A stretch of DNA of 54,818 nt from Psychrobacter sp. bablab_jr014 (GTDB lineage Bacteria; Pseudomonadota; Gammaproteobacteria; Pseudomonadales; Moraxellaceae): positions 1 to 54,818 of the forward strand of contig NZ_JACDXT010000026.1 in NCBI RefSeq assembly GCF_016464015.1. The letters are read 5' to 3'. The first letter of the stretch is position 1. Each line of letters starts with the position of its first letter. The position numbers were made by a program, and so were the translations under genes. Shown piece after piece: positions 45,516-54,818 of the stretch. The notes under the pieces are model-generated. The model was given only the letters and a program-made list of their open reading frames with translations. It was not told the DNA's origin and did no database searches.

Positions 45516-47054
45516 ATGACAATAACTCTCCCCTCTCGACATTTCAGCAGCGCATTGCTCATAGGTATGAGCGTCTTTGCAACGCCGTATCCTGTAGTTG
45601 CAGAAACTTCCCTGACAGACATTGGCGCACAGATGACAGGCGTCAGCGTGGATGGTGGCGACCAACCTGCTGATGGTGACTCAGCAGCAAATGAAGCGCC
45701 TAACACGCCAACCAACGATGCCGAAACCAGCAGCATCACCTCTGCGCCCGATACTGCCGTGCAAGACAGTGATATTCGTGCGCGCATTCGTGGGATTTTT
45801 TCTGAAATTGAAGGCTTACAAGCGGTCAACGTGACTGTCAATCAAGGTGTGGTCACGCTGGCAGGTGAGACCGCCAATGAAAAAAAAGCCCAGCAAGCCA
45901 TCAATCTGAGCAGCCGCATCGCCAATGTGGTCACCGTCAATGACGAGATTGAGCGTACACTTGATGTTCAGGACAATGTCTCTACTGTCTACCAATCGCT
46001 TATCACTCGCAGTAAGCAACTGCTTAAAGCCTTACCACTGGTGTTTATTGGTATTTTGCTGTTTGGTATTGTCGCGCTACTGGGCAGCCAACTTGCCAAG
46101 CAGCAGCGCCTATGGCAGCGCGTCACACCCAATCCTTTTGTCGCCGAGCTGCTCGCGCAAACGGTAAAAGTTATTTTTATTATCTTAGGACTGATATTAG
46201 CGCTCAGCTTGATTGGTGCAGAGACCATTTTGGGCACGCTATTGGGCGGTGCTGGGGTTATCGGTATTGCGGTGGGTTTTGCGGTCAAAGACACCATCGA
46301 AAATTACATTGCTTCTCTCATGCTCAGTATTCGTCAGCCATTTCGCGCGCGTGATCAAGTGGTGATTAATGGACAAGAGGGCATCGTGGTTCGGCTCACT
46401 TCTCGAGCGACTATTTTAATGACCTTGGATGGCAATCAGCTGCGCATTCCAAATGCGGAAGTGTTTAAAGGCACGATACTCAATTACACCAAAAATCCTG
46501 AGCGCCGCTTTACCTTTGAGCTGGGTGTGGATGCCAATGATGACCCGATTGCCGCCATCAAGGTTGGTTTGGATGCGATTAACCAATTGGATTTTGTCTT
46601 AGCGACCCCCAAAGCAGTGGCGGTGATTAACGAAGTCGGCGACTCCAATATCGTGCTTGAGTTCCAAGTGTGGGTGGATCAATCACAGACTGACTTTGCC
46701 AAAGCGCGCAGTATCGCTATTCGCGAAACCAAGCACGCCCTTGAGGACACTGGCTTTAGCTTGCCTGAGCCGATTTATCGTTTGCGCTTTAGTCACAAAC
46801 TGGAGCAAGCGCTCATGCACCTGCCTAATGGGGATGCGCCAGCCAAAGCGGCGGTGAGCATACCTGATACCACCATGAGTGATAAGGAAAAAGCCGAAGC
46901 CAAAGCGCGCGCCAAGCAGATTTTAGAAGGCTGTGACACCAGTGATGTGTTAGACGCGAAGCCTGATGCCAAGCTCTTGGCAAAAGTAGAGCAAGAAATT
47001 GCCGAAAATGCCGACACGCCTGATTTATTAGACAGCCGCAGTCCGCAAGAATAA
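45516..47054 (+). CDS. MscS-family mechanosensitive channel with a periplasmic BON domain
   Basis: A roughly 512-residue protein. The signal peptide (MTITLPSRHF to VVA-ET) is followed by an acidic, Asp/Ala/Thr-rich linker and a BON domain at about residues 85-150 (DIRARIRGIFSEIEGL, VNQGVVTLAGETANEKKA). Membrane helices lie near 175-195 and 220-250, and then the MscS core: pore helix LGGAGVIGIAVGFAVKDTIENYIAS and beta domain (INGQEGIVVRLTSRATILMTLDG, RIPNAEV). It releases osmolytes under hypo-osmotic shock. ATG 45516 is preferred to the upstream start because it gives a signal peptide. Confidence 0.9.
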   Translation: MTITLPSRHFSSALLIGMSVFATPYPVVAETSLTDIGAQMTGVSVDGGDQPADGDSAANEAPNTPTNDAETSSITSAPDTAVQDSDIRARIRGIFSEIEGLQAVNVTVNQGVVTLAGETANEKKAQQAINLSSRIANVVTVNDEIERTLDVQDNVSTVYQSLITRSKQLLKALPLVFIGILLFGIVALLGSQLAKQQRLWQRVTPNPFVAELLAQTVKVIFIILGLILALSLIGAETILGTLLGGAGVIGIAVGFAVKDTIENYIASLMLSIRQPFRARDQVVINGQEGIVVRLTSRATILMTLDGNQLRIPNAEVFKGTILNYTKNPERRFTFELGVDANDDPIAAIKVGLDAINQLDFVLATPKAVAVINEVGDSNIVLEFQVWVDQSQTDFAKARSIAIRETKHALEDTGFSLPEPIYRLRFSHKLEQALMHLPNGDAPAKAAVSIPDTTMSDKEKAEAKARAKQILEGCDTSDVLDAKPDAKLLAKVEQEIAENADTPDLLDSRSPQE

Positions 47055-47167
47055 TAGACATGCTGGCAATGGCGATTGAATAAGACCCTCTATAACAGAA
47101 AAACGGGCACAAAAAATGCAGTGCATTGTCTGTACGCGTTTATCCCTTTTGTCTGTAGAGTACCGTC

Positions 47168-47452
47168 ATGCAGCCCAAACACATCATCATCGCCGCCCTT
47201 GTCGGCATTGTCGCTTTAATTGTTTTTAATGTGCTGAACAGCCACAGCCGTCCTGAAGTTGCGCCCGTCCAGGTAGAGAGCAGTAGCGAACCCGCAGCGC
47301 AGGAAAGTGCCGCAACTGTCAGTAACACAGAAACAGCCGCCCCGAGTCTTGGTGAGCAGCCCAAAGCCATTTTGGACAATGTGCATAATAATATCGATGC
47401 TGCTGAAGCCAAAGAAGCGGATAAAATGGCGCAGGTCGAAGGCAGTTTATAA
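47168..47452 (+). CDS. Small single-pass membrane protein of unknown function
   Basis: A 94-residue protein: a short MQPKH head, one hydrophobic helix (about residues 6-23, IIIAALVGIVALIVFNVL) and an acidic Ala/Ser/Glu-rich tail that may be periplasmic. I do not recognise a family. It lies 113 bases after the MscS gene in the same direction and is closed by a strong terminator shared with convergent rnr. Confidence 0.65.
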   Translation: MQPKHIIIAALVGIVALIVFNVLNSHSRPEVAPVQVESSSEPAAQESAATVSNTETAAPSLGEQPKAILDNVHNNIDAAEAKEADKMAQVEGSL

Positions 47453-47476
47453 CCACGCTTACCAAAAATTAGTCAT

Positions 47477-47510
47477 AAAAAAAGGGTCAACGCTGACGTT
47501 GACCCTTTTA
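47477..47510. terminator. Bidirectional terminator between the small membrane gene and rnr
   Basis: AAAGGGTCAACG (47481-47492) pairs perfectly with CGTTGACCCTTT (47497-47508) around CTGA, with A-run and T-run flanks. Confidence 0.88.
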
Positions 47511-47531
47511 TCTATCTGCCGTAAATAAAAA

Positions 47532-49775
47532 CTACTGACTTTTTTTACGACTACTCTTACGGCTATTAGTGCGGCGTTTTTTCTTGGTTTGGTTCATTTG
47601 GCTCGCTTGTAGTTTGGCTTGTAACTCAAAGTCAATTTGTAGCAAGTCCATATTCACGCCAGCAACTTTGATGCGTACCAAGTCGCCCAAGCCAAACAGT
47701 TTCCCGTGATCTTGACCGATAAGCTGTTGTTGCTTTTCGTCATAGACAAAGAAGTCATCGCCGACATTTGAGATGTGTACCAAGCCATCAATATATAGGT
47801 CGGTTAAGGTGATAAACAAACCAAAATTGGTCACGGTCGTCACCACACCATCAAACTCTTCGCCCACATGGTCTTTCATGTAGTGGCACTTGAGCCATGA
47901 TTCGACAAAGCGCGAGGCTTTTTCAGCGCGGCGTTCAGTGTCCGAGGTTTGCGTACCTGCTTCATCCAATGAAAAGTCCATCACAGGCTGCTTGGTACCT
48001 GTAACTTTGGCTTTAATCGCACGGTGTAGCATCAAGTCAGGATAGCGGCGAATCGGCGAGGTAAAGTGGCTGTACTCATCGTATGCCAAGCCAAAATGCC
48101 CGATATTATCAGGGGCATAGTTTGCCTGCATCATTGAGCGCAGTAGCATACTATGAATGCTGATTGCGTCAGGACGGTCTTTGGTCGCTTCGATAATGCG
48201 CTGATAGTCCGCCTGCGTTGGGTTTTCTTCAGGGAAACTTAAACCAAAGTTTTTCGCGTATTCATGGATACGACCTGATTTTTCGCCATCGGGCTTATCA
48301 TGATTGCGGTACAGCACAGGCAATTCATGCTTGAGGGCAAAGTTTGCCGCACACGTATTGGCAAGCAGCATGCACTCTTCAATCAGCTTGTGCGCATCGC
48401 CGCGCGTACGTGGCAAGATGTCCGCAATACCGCCTTTTTCGTTGAATTTGATATAGGTTTCAACCGTTTCAAACTCCATCGCATGACGGGCTTCGCGTTT
48501 TTTCAGCAGCAGTTCATACAGCTGATGCAAGGTGGCGACCGATTTTTTAACCGCCTCATTGCCAGTGAGCGTTGTCGGTAAGCTGTCATCTTTGGGGTTT
48601 TCAAAGTAAGCATTGACTTGATTATAAGTCAGGCGTGCTTGCGAATGCATAACCGCAGGATAAAACTCATAGCCTGTGACATTGCCTGCGCGCGATACCT
48701 TGATATCGGCAACCATACACAGACGGTCAACTGACGGATTGAGGGAGCACAAGCCGTTTGACAACACTTCAGGCAGCATCGGAATGACGCGATGCGGGAA
48801 GTATACCGACGTGCCACGCTCGTACGCATCAATATCAAGCGGCGAGTTCGGCGTCACATAGTGACTGACATCAGCGATGGCGACCAATACGCGATAGTTA
48901 CCGCCTGAGCGCTTTTCAGCAAACACGGCGTCATCAAAATCGCGTGCATCTTCACCATCAATGGTGATGAGCGGTATATCACGCAAATCGACACGACCTT
49001 TGATGTCTTTTTTGCTTGGCTCTTTGTACGCTTGCGCTTGTTTTAACGCTGCGGGGCTAAACTCTGAGGGAATGTCGTAGTTTAATAACGTGGTTTCAAT
49101 GATCAGCTCGCGGTCATTATCATCGTTGAGTAGGGCAGTGATTTTACCTGTGGCAAACTCATGCTGGTTTGGCCAGTCGATGATGTCAACTTTAACAGGG
49201 TCACCTACTTTTGCGCCGAGGGCATCAACATTGTCATCGGTTACGGTGATGGGCTGGTGATTGTTCGGGCTTGCCAGCTCGACGCAGTAGCCATCTTCAT
49301 CGCGTGCCAGCGTACCGATAAACTGGTTTTGCTGACGCTCATTAACCTTAACAATACGCCCTTCGGTGCGCCCGCGATTGTCCGTAGACGTACCGATGGC
49401 ATCGACGGTATCGCCATTAAACACCCAGCGCATTTGTTTTTCATGCAAAAATAAGTCAGGCATGTCCTCAAGCACCACAAAACCAAAGCCTTTGGCATGT
49501 GCTGAGACCGTTCCTGTCACCACATCGTGCGTGGTCACAGGACGATAGCGATAAGGACGTCCATCGCGCGTGACCTGACCATCACGAACCATGGCTTTAA
49601 GGCGATTACCCAGCGCATCGAACTGTTCGGGGTCATTAATCTCAAAAATATGTGCCAGCTCAGGATGCGTCGGTTGACCATTCTGTGCAATCGTTTGTAG
49701 TATCAACTCTCGGCTCGGAATAGGGTTATCGTATTTTTGTGCTTCCGCCGAGGCATTTGGATCGTTCCAAGTCAT
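47532..49775 (-). CDS. rnr: Ribonuclease R
   Basis: 3'-5' exoribonuclease that degrades structured RNA and matures or turns over rRNA. The 747-residue protein has an N-terminal helix-turn-helix-like segment (ELAHIFEIND), cold-shock domains, the RNB catalytic domain with the aspartate cluster DGEDARDFDDAV near residues 277-288, a C-terminal S1 domain (GEEFDGVVTTVTNFGLFI) and a Lys/Arg/Ser-rich tail. The tail and the catalytic pattern favour RNase R over RNase II. The Shine-Dalgarno before ATG 49775 is weak. Confidence 0.94.
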   Translation of the reverse strand: MTWNDPNASAEAQKYDNPIPSRELILQTIAQNGQPTHPELAHIFEINDPEQFDALGNRLKAMVRDGQVTRDGRPYRYRPVTTHDVVTGTVSAHAKGFGFVVLEDMPDLFLHEKQMRWVFNGDTVDAIGTSTDNRGRTEGRIVKVNERQQNQFIGTLARDEDGYCVELASPNNHQPITVTDDNVDALGAKVGDPVKVDIIDWPNQHEFATGKITALLNDDNDRELIIETTLLNYDIPSEFSPAALKQAQAYKEPSKKDIKGRVDLRDIPLITIDGEDARDFDDAVFAEKRSGGNYRVLVAIADVSHYVTPNSPLDIDAYERGTSVYFPHRVIPMLPEVLSNGLCSLNPSVDRLCMVADIKVSRAGNVTGYEFYPAVMHSQARLTYNQVNAYFENPKDDSLPTTLTGNEAVKKSVATLHQLYELLLKKREARHAMEFETVETYIKFNEKGGIADILPRTRGDAHKLIEECMLLANTCAANFALKHELPVLYRNHDKPDGEKSGRIHEYAKNFGLSFPEENPTQADYQRIIEATKDRPDAISIHSMLLRSMMQANYAPDNIGHFGLAYDEYSHFTSPIRRYPDLMLHRAIKAKVTGTKQPVMDFSLDEAGTQTSDTERRAEKASRFVESWLKCHYMKDHVGEEFDGVVTTVTNFGLFITLTDLYIDGLVHISNVGDDFFVYDEKQQQLIGQDHGKLFGLGDLVRIKVAGVNMDLLQIDFELQAKLQASQMNQTKKKRRTNSRKSSRKKSQ

Positions 49776-49916
49776 AAATTACCGTATCTGTCTTTTAATA
49801 TCATAAGTAAGGAGTATCTTAACACGAACCACCTGACAATATCTTGCAACAATGATGATAAGTCAGGTAACCCGTTTGTACGACCCAAAAGCGAGCGGCC
49901 ATTCATCTGCGAATGC

Positions 49917-49938
49917 AGACAGTTTAAACGAACTGTCT
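49917..49938 (-). other. Hairpin overlapping the telA stop codon
   Basis: AGACAGTT (49917-49924) pairs with AACTGTCT (49931-49938). A T-run does not follow in the minus direction, so it is probably not a full intrinsic terminator; a second small CTGC-GAAT-GCAG hairpin lies next to it. Confidence 0.35.
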
Positions 49939-51181
49939 AAATGGTCACTTTGGTGTTGTCCGATTGCTGAGTTATTTTCTCAGCATTGATATCCTTGGAC
50001 ACCTCAAGCACGGTGGTCTGGTTAGATTTGTCCAGATACTTTTGTGCTTTGTCCACTTCGGTCGTCAAAGTATTAATCGTCTGCTGCATGCTGTCCAGCG
50101 CTTGCACCTTGTAATTGCTGATCATATCCATCGTTTCATAGATATTAGTAAAGGCATTTTGTAGCTTATCCAGTTCAATGGTGGCGCTGGTCGCTTGCTC
50201 ATGAATCTCGCCTGATTGGCGCTTGAGCATCGCTGAGGTCGATTCAATCAAGCTGCTGGTGGTTTTATTGAGCGCAGTGATTTGGTCGAGTACCAGTTTT
50301 TGATTGGTCATTGCCTGCGCGACCACAACAGCGGTGCGTAGCGCAGAAATGGTGGTTGTCGTAGCGCGGTCAACGCCTTTAATAAGCTCAAGGTTATTCT
50401 TACGAATGGTGTCTAAGGCCAAATAGCCCTGAATATTAACCGCCAATTGGGTCAAAAAATCAGTATTTTTTTGGCGCACATAAAACAGCATTTCTTCTTT
50501 AATAATACGCGCTTTTTCTGGGTCAGTGGCTTCAAGCGTTTGTACCTTTTGCGCCAGTTGCTCATCAATCTTTTTACCGACATAGATATATTGGCGAATA
50601 GACTGCATCAGCGCCCACATATTGATTTTTTCTTGCTCAATGGTGGCGTTGTCTTTGAGCAGCTCATCTTTACCGTTGTATAAGCTGGTCACCACCGCAT
50701 TGATGTGCGACTGCGCTGATTCGTACTGACGAAAATAATCTTGCACTTTATTGCCAAAAGGAATCAGACCAAACAGCTTGCGTGAGCTGGTCAGCTCTTT
50801 TTTACTAGGGTCAAGATCTTCGACAATGCCGCGCAGCTCGGTCAATGATTTGGCAATCGGGGAGTTGTCAAAAAGACCATCGTTCAGACTTTTGGCTGGC
50901 AAGTCGAGCATACGGTTCGATACCTGTGCGGACTCGCGGATTTCTTTTGAGCCAAGCTCATGAATAGATTGCACATTTTGACGAAAGTCAGGACTATCGA
51001 CGGGATTGGTAATCACATGGTCAATAAAGGCATCAACCTTGGCATCCAGCTCAGGGATTTGGTCTTTATCGAGCGGCACCATCTGATCGGCTTCATCTTT
51101 TTCGACTTCTTTGACAGGTTCAGGGGCGCTAAGTGTAATTGTTTGGCTGGCAGCATTTTCAGGTGGGGTTAATGATTGCAT
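49937..51181 (-). CDS. telA: TelA/KlaA-family toxic anion resistance protein
   Basis: A 414-residue helical, coiled-coil-rich cytosolic protein. The conserved TelA body runs from ELGSKEIRESAQVSNRMLDLP through FGLIPFGNKVQDYFRQYESAQSHI, ALMQSIRQYIYVGKKIDEQL and LALDTIRKNNLELIKGVDRATTTTISALRTAV. Family members are linked to tellurite and other stress resistance, but the biochemical activity is unclear. The first 60 residues are acidic and Pro-rich. It stands alone here, without ter genes or the partner often found beside telA. It follows infC on the same strand after a terminator. Confidence 0.88.
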   Translation of the reverse strand: MQSLTPPENAASQTITLSAPEPVKEVEKDEADQMVPLDKDQIPELDAKVDAFIDHVITNPVDSPDFRQNVQSIHELGSKEIRESAQVSNRMLDLPAKSLNDGLFDNSPIAKSLTELRGIVEDLDPSKKELTSSRKLFGLIPFGNKVQDYFRQYESAQSHINAVVTSLYNGKDELLKDNATIEQEKINMWALMQSIRQYIYVGKKIDEQLAQKVQTLEATDPEKARIIKEEMLFYVRQKNTDFLTQLAVNIQGYLALDTIRKNNLELIKGVDRATTTTISALRTAVVVAQAMTNQKLVLDQITALNKTTSSLIESTSAMLKRQSGEIHEQATSATIELDKLQNAFTNIYETMDMISNYKVQALDSMQQTINTLTTEVDKAQKYLDKSNQTTVLEVSKDINAEKITQQSDNTKVTI

Positions 51182-51493
51182 CAGGTGTCCTTATCCAAAG
51201 AATAAACAGTGATAAAAATTCGGCGTTGATAATTATTATAAGTAATTGGCAGTATTAGCCTAGGGCAGCAAGCTCATAGCGTCTGCAAAATAAGCGATAC
51301 GCTTAAGACTACCGCGTTCTGTGGCAGGTGGGAATATGGATTTTGTAAAACGATTTGCGAGTTCCTATCTGCTTGTGCGCCAAACAGCGGACATGACACA
51401 AAATGTTAAGGCAACAAAAAACCACCAATACGCGGTGGCATATTGGTGGTCAAAAAAGTACACACGTCATTATCGAACCAAAGACTTGGCTGA
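51182..51493. other. Intergenic region between infC and telA
   Basis: It contains the infC terminator (51413-51451) and about 230 bases that presumably hold the telA promoter. rpmI and rplT, which normally follow infC, are absent here. No other gene is supported. Confidence 0.7.
51413..51451 (-). terminator. Terminator of infC
   Basis: ACCACCAATA (51421-51430) pairs with TATTGGTGGT (51441-51450). On the minus strand the hairpin is followed by TTTTTGTTG, giving an intrinsic terminator about 45 bases after the infC stop. Confidence 0.87.
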
Positions 51494-52015
51494 TTATTTT
51501 TTCTTAGTTGGCCCTAAGAGCATACCCATCTGGCGGCCTTCCATTTTTGGTGGCTGCTCAACGTTTGAGATATCAGCGGTATCTTCGATGATACGCTCAA
51601 GCTGACGGCGACCAATATCTTGGTGCGCCATTTCACGACCGCGGAAGCGGATGCTGATTTTTACTTTGTCCTGATCTTCTAGAAAGCTAACGATCTTTCT
51701 CAGTTTGACCTGATAGTCAGCCTCTTCAGTGCTTGGACGCAGTTTCATCTCTTTTAACTGGGTCTGCTTTTGGTTTTTCTTCGCTTCTTTGGCCTTTTGT
51801 TTTTGGTCATATAAGAAACGCTTGTAGTCCATGATTTTGCAAACGGGTGGTTTGGCATCAGGAACCAGTTCAACCAAGTCTAAGTTTTCATCACGTGCCG
51901 CTTTCATCGCGGTATTGATATCAACCACGCCCATCTGTTCGCCATCTTCTTTAACAAGACGAACTTGTTTGGCGCTGATATCTTCGTTGATGTTCAAACG
52001 GTTTGACTGTTTAAT
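51494..52015 (-). CDS. infC: Translation initiation factor IF-3 with an AUU start codon
   Basis: Binds the 30S subunit and checks initiator tRNA and start codon. The 173-residue protein has the N-domain ([37 protein letters not shown]), a basic linker and the C-domain ([25 protein letters not shown]). The start is read as ATT at 52015-52013: it lies exactly 8 bases after GAGGAG, whereas the nearest conventional candidate, TTG 51997, has no ribosome binding site. AUU starts in infC let IF-3 repress its own translation (established for E. coli). The ribosome binding site overlaps the last codons of thrS. Confidence 0.93.
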   Translation of the reverse strand: MKQSNRLNINEDISAKQVRLVKEDGEQMGVVDINTAMKAARDENLDLVELVPDAKPPVCKIMDYKRFLYDQKQKAKEAKKNQKQTQLKEMKLRPSTEEADYQVKLRKIVSFLEDQDKVKISIRFRGREMAHQDIGRRQLERIIEDTADISNVEQPPKMEGRQMGMLLGPTKKK

Positions 52016-52026
52016 AGGTATTACTC
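52016..52026 (-). promoter_or_regulatory. infC ribosome binding site inside the thrS 3' end
   Basis: GAGGAG of the last two thrS codons (Glu-Glu, then TAA) acts as the Shine-Dalgarno of infC, with 8 bases to the ATT start. This fixes the infC start and couples the two genes. Confidence 0.75.
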
Positions 52027-53955
52027 CTCATCTGTTTTTTGATTCTGTCGACCTTTTTGAGCGATGGCAGTTTGTACCAATTCAATAAATGCCTCAACAC
52101 TCATGACGCCTAGGTTCTCACCTTCACGCGTACGGACATTGACGCTGCCCGATTCGACTTCCTTATCCCCCAATACTAGCATATAAGGGATACGTTCTAA
52201 TGTTTTCTCTCGTATCTTAAATCCAATCTTTTCGTTACGCAAGTCACTAATGGCGCGCAGTCCAGCAGCACGTAGGGTTTGCACCACTGAGTCACAAGCA
52301 TCCGCCTGTTTATCGGTGATGTTCATAACCGCAACCTGTTGCGGCGCAAGCCATACAGGCATCCAGCCAGCATAATGCTCAATCAGCATACCAAGGAAAC
52401 GCTCAAATGAACCCAAAATCGCACGGTGCAACATGACAGGCGTCTCACGCTCGCCATGTTCGTTAACGAACTCGGCATCTAAGCGCTCTGGCATGTTCGG
52501 ATCGACCTGAATCGTACCGCACTGCCACACACGACCTAGGCAGTCTTTTAGACTAAATTCAATCTTAGGACCGTAGAACGCGCCTTCGCCAGGCAGATAT
52601 TCCCAGTCCAAGCCTGAGCTATCAAGCGCATCTGCCAAGGCTTTTTCGGCCGCATCCCACGCCGCTTCACTGCCCACACGTTTTTCTGGGCGAGTAGAGA
52701 GCTTCATTTCAATATCCGTAAAGCCAAAGTCGTCATATACTGCCAATGTCAGCTTGATGAATTCTGCCACTTCTTCTTGGATTTGCGCAGGCGTACAGAA
52801 GATATGCGCGTCATCTTGAGTAAAGCCGCGCACACGCATCAAGCCATGTAGCGAGCCTGACGGTTCGTTACGGTGGCATGATCCAAATTCTGCCATACGT
52901 AGCGGCAGGTCACGGTACGACTTTAGCCCTTGGTTAAATACCTGTACGTGGCATGGACAGTTCATCGGTTTTACCGCATAGTCGCGGCTTTCACTCGATG
53001 TGGTGAACATATTGGTCGCATAGTTGCCCCAGTGTCCTGAGCGCTCCCACAGACTGCGATCCACGATTTGTGGCGTTTTAATCTCTTGATAGCCATTATC
53101 GTATTGTACCTGACGCATATACTGCTCAAGCACTTGATAAATCGTCCAGCCGTTTGGATGCCAAAACACCATACCGGGTGCTTGCTCTTGCATATGAAAC
53201 AGGTTCAGCGCTTTACCAATTTTACGGTGGTCACGCTTTTCGGCTTCTTCAATACGCTGAATATACGCTTTTAGCTGCTTTTTATCCGCCCACGCCGTAC
53301 CGTAGATACGCTGTAGCTGTTCGTTTTTAGCATCGCCACGCCAGTAAGCACCTGACATCTTAGTCAGCTTAAACACTTTTAAAAAGCGTGTGTTCGGCAC
53401 GTGCGGCCCACGGCACATATCCACGTATTCTTGATGATGATACAGACCAAAAGCATCTTCGCCCGGCATATCATTGATTAGCTGTAGCTTATAGTCTTCA
53501 CCACGCGATTTAAAAATCTCAATCGCCTCATCACGCGGGGTCATTTTTTTGACGACATCATAGTTTTGATTGATCAGCGACATCATACGCTTTTCAATGT
53601 TTTCCATGTGCTCAGGGGTAAATGGCGTATCACTATAGATGTCATAATAAAAGCCATCTTCGATCACAGGACCGATGACCATCTTTACATCAGGATACAG
53701 CTGCTTGACCGCATGACCGAGCAAATGCGCGCACGAGTGGCGAATGATATCCACACCATCATCATCTTTTGGCGTCACAATCTCCACATTGGCATCAGCG
53801 ACGATAGGGTCGCACGCATCGACCAAATGTCCATTCACCCGTCCCGCGACCGTAGCTTTTGCCAGTCCCGTACCGATACTTTGCGCCACCTCCATTACGG
53901 TGGTGCTGCCTTCGAAGTTTCTTACGCTACCATCGGGTAAAGTAATTGCGACCAT
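52021..53955 (-). CDS. thrS: Threonyl-tRNA synthetase
   Basis: Class II synthetase charging tRNA-Thr. The 644-residue protein has the N-terminal TGS domain ([24 protein letters not shown]), the editing domain with the metal-type [11 protein letters not shown] and the HxxxH region, and the catalytic core with [21 protein letters not shown] and [14 protein letters not shown]. The anticodon-binding domain ([10 protein letters not shown] ... [29 protein letters not shown]) is C-terminal. Start ATG 53955 follows AGGT. It heads the thrS-infC operon. Confidence 0.97.
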   Translation of the reverse strand: MVAITLPDGSVRNFEGSTTVMEVAQSIGTGLAKATVAGRVNGHLVDACDPIVADANVEIVTPKDDDGVDIIRHSCAHLLGHAVKQLYPDVKMVIGPVIEDGFYYDIYSDTPFTPEHMENIEKRMMSLINQNYDVVKKMTPRDEAIEIFKSRGEDYKLQLINDMPGEDAFGLYHHQEYVDMCRGPHVPNTRFLKVFKLTKMSGAYWRGDAKNEQLQRIYGTAWADKKQLKAYIQRIEEAEKRDHRKIGKALNLFHMQEQAPGMVFWHPNGWTIYQVLEQYMRQVQYDNGYQEIKTPQIVDRSLWERSGHWGNYATNMFTTSSESRDYAVKPMNCPCHVQVFNQGLKSYRDLPLRMAEFGSCHRNEPSGSLHGLMRVRGFTQDDAHIFCTPAQIQEEVAEFIKLTLAVYDDFGFTDIEMKLSTRPEKRVGSEAAWDAAEKALADALDSSGLDWEYLPGEGAFYGPKIEFSLKDCLGRVWQCGTIQVDPNMPERLDAEFVNEHGERETPVMLHRAILGSFERFLGMLIEHYAGWMPVWLAPQQVAVMNITDKQADACDSVVQTLRAAGLRAISDLRNEKIGFKIREKTLERIPYMLVLGDKEVESGSVNVRTREGENLGVMSVEAFIELVQTAIAQKGRQNQKTDEE

Positions 53956-54393
53956 AATTGATTACCTATATTTGAATCCGCCAGCAGTGATGATTGCAAC
54001 CATCAACCATATGACCTTAAGATTATATTGTGACTCATAAATGACAGTACACCAGTCGATGTCTCTAGATGATGCGCCCTTTAAATACAGTTAACTGACG
54101 CCTCAAAGCATACCGTCCCAAAGTCAGCCATCATAGCAAAACCACGCTATAAACGCCAGATGACAAGGGATTAAGCCAAATCAATAACCAAGCGGCTTAT
54201 CTATATAGGTATAAACGCCATAAAAACAATAGCGTCACCCGATAAGCAAAGAAATAGCTATATAGAAAACACTTTCAGAATGTGCTAACTATATAAGAAA
54301 GATAAAGCAAAAAAACTAAGGTGCATAAGATAGGTAAGTAAACGACTAAAAACAGGCAAAAATAGAAAAAGATAAAATAATTTAAACAAAGTG

Positions 54394-54421
54394 TTGACAC
54401 ACAAAATAAACGCTCTATAAT
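54394..54421 (+). promoter_or_regulatory. rrn P1 promoter
   Basis: TTGACA (54394-54399), a 16-base spacer and TATAAT (54416-54421), both perfect hexamers, followed by the GC-rich discriminator ACGCCCC that is typical of growth-rate-controlled rRNA promoters. An AT-rich stretch precedes it. Confidence 0.88.
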
Positions 54422-54487
54422 ACGCCCCACTGATGAGGCAAAGCGGTTGTTAAAACGCTTACTTGCGAAGTTAGTAAAAAAAAGAGT

Positions 54488-54515
54488 TTGACAGTTTATA
54501 AATTTATGATAGACT
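54488..54515 (+). promoter_or_regulatory. Candidate rrn P2 promoter
   Basis: TTGACA (54488-54493), a 16-base spacer and TAGACT (54510-54515), 94 bases after P1. Tandem promoters about 100 bases apart are usual for rRNA operons. The -10 is less perfect than P1. Confidence 0.6.
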
Positions 54516-54799
54516 AGTCGGCTCACCCATACAGCGAAGCGTATTAGCTTAGTGAGTTTGGGTAATAAATATTTACTGGACGACAGTGATATTACTTTTT
54601 AAAAGCATACTAAAGAACAACTTGTGTGGATTTTTGCTGACACAGAATGTTAGTTATTCAGCCAGTAATGGCAAAAAAAATTATCATTCATGATTAGCAA
54701 ATAACTCAAGTTAATTCATATACGAACATACGAAAAGTTAAATGCGAGTGATTGAATGAGCCAAGATTAGGGACCATCTTAAAAGGTCTCAAGTAGATT

Positions 54800-54818
54800 A
54801 AACTGAAGAGTTTGATCA
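54800..54818 (+). rRNA. 16S ribosomal RNA, 5' end (truncated by window)
   Basis: AAACTGAAGAGTTTGATCA matches the 5' end of bacterial 16S rRNA (E. coli AAATTGAAGAGTTTGATCA) with one difference. Only 19 bases lie inside the window. Confidence 0.93.

Larger units (their letters stand above)
53956..54799. other. Divergent promoter and rRNA leader region
   Basis: About 440 bases upstream of thrS and then the rrn leader. It is very AT-rich before the rrn promoters, as expected of an UP-element-like region. An imperfect CTATATA inverted repeat lies near 54260-54296. The leader from P2 to the 16S start is about 285 bases. A classical boxA could not be placed with confidence. No gene is supported. 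Confidence 0.65.

Noticed and set aside
54275..54526. 83-codon minus-strand frame in the rrn leader
   Set aside because: It overlaps both rrn promoters antisense and is a by-product of AT-rich sequence.
1..54818. CRISPR array or prophage
   Set aside because: No regularly spaced direct repeats, cas genes, integrase or phage structural genes were seen.

Overview
The window reads as chromosomal DNA of a Moraxellaceae gammaproteobacterium, most likely a Psychrobacter. This is inferred from gene order and protein style; no database search was possible. It is gene-dense and mostly housekeeping. The last 19 bases are the 5' end of a 16S rRNA gene behind a two-promoter rrn leader. The left end carries fmt, rsmB, tsaP, dprA and tsaC, a set that lies near oriC in Pseudomonas. 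Two 16-bp sites there each differ from the ParB-binding parS consensus at one base, so this is probably origin-proximal DNA.

Layout, left to right. 0.5-8.1 kb: fmt-rsmB, thrC, tsaP-dprA-tsaC (initiator tRNA formylation, rRNA methylation, threonine, type IV pilus/competence, t6A tRNA modification). 8.4-11.1 kb: a GbsR/MarR-like regulator, an SDR epimerase and a membrane fatty acid desaturase. Near-identical 18-bp palindromes precede the regulator and the desaturase, suggesting a small regulon. 11.1-14.7 kb: a 60-residue protein, grpE and dnaK with structured leaders. 14.8-16.8 kb: bioF-bioC on the minus strand. 17-24 kb: an outer-membrane barrel protein, nfeD-qmcA, hemN, comM, gph and a DUF4385 gene. 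24.2-28.2 kb: tRNA-Phe, a GNAT/PanZ-like gene, hisB-hisH, a small membrane protein and avtA.

28.4-30.1 kb is the one clearly foreign gene: a single very AT-rich NACHT-family NTPase (STAND class, NLR-like), a plausible one-gene phage-defence system. To its right on the minus strand lie ybbP, ybbA and a lipoprotein tesA in one overlapping operon, an MFS transporter, nqrM, apbE and the full Na+-translocating NADH:quinone reductase operon nqrABCDEF (30.2-43.8 kb). Then come hisA, a BON/MscS channel and a small membrane protein on the plus strand, and rnr, telA, infC and thrS on the minus strand. infC appears to start at AUU, with its ribosome binding site inside the end of thrS.

Three copies of a MITE-like element (174, 123 and 174 bp) with GGGCGTGTC-type inverted ends are present at 8.1, 35.7 and 36.3 kb. 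The two at 35.7 and 36.3 kb flank nqrM; one adds a spurious N-terminal extension to the MFS reading frame. No CRISPR array, prophage or transposase gene was seen.
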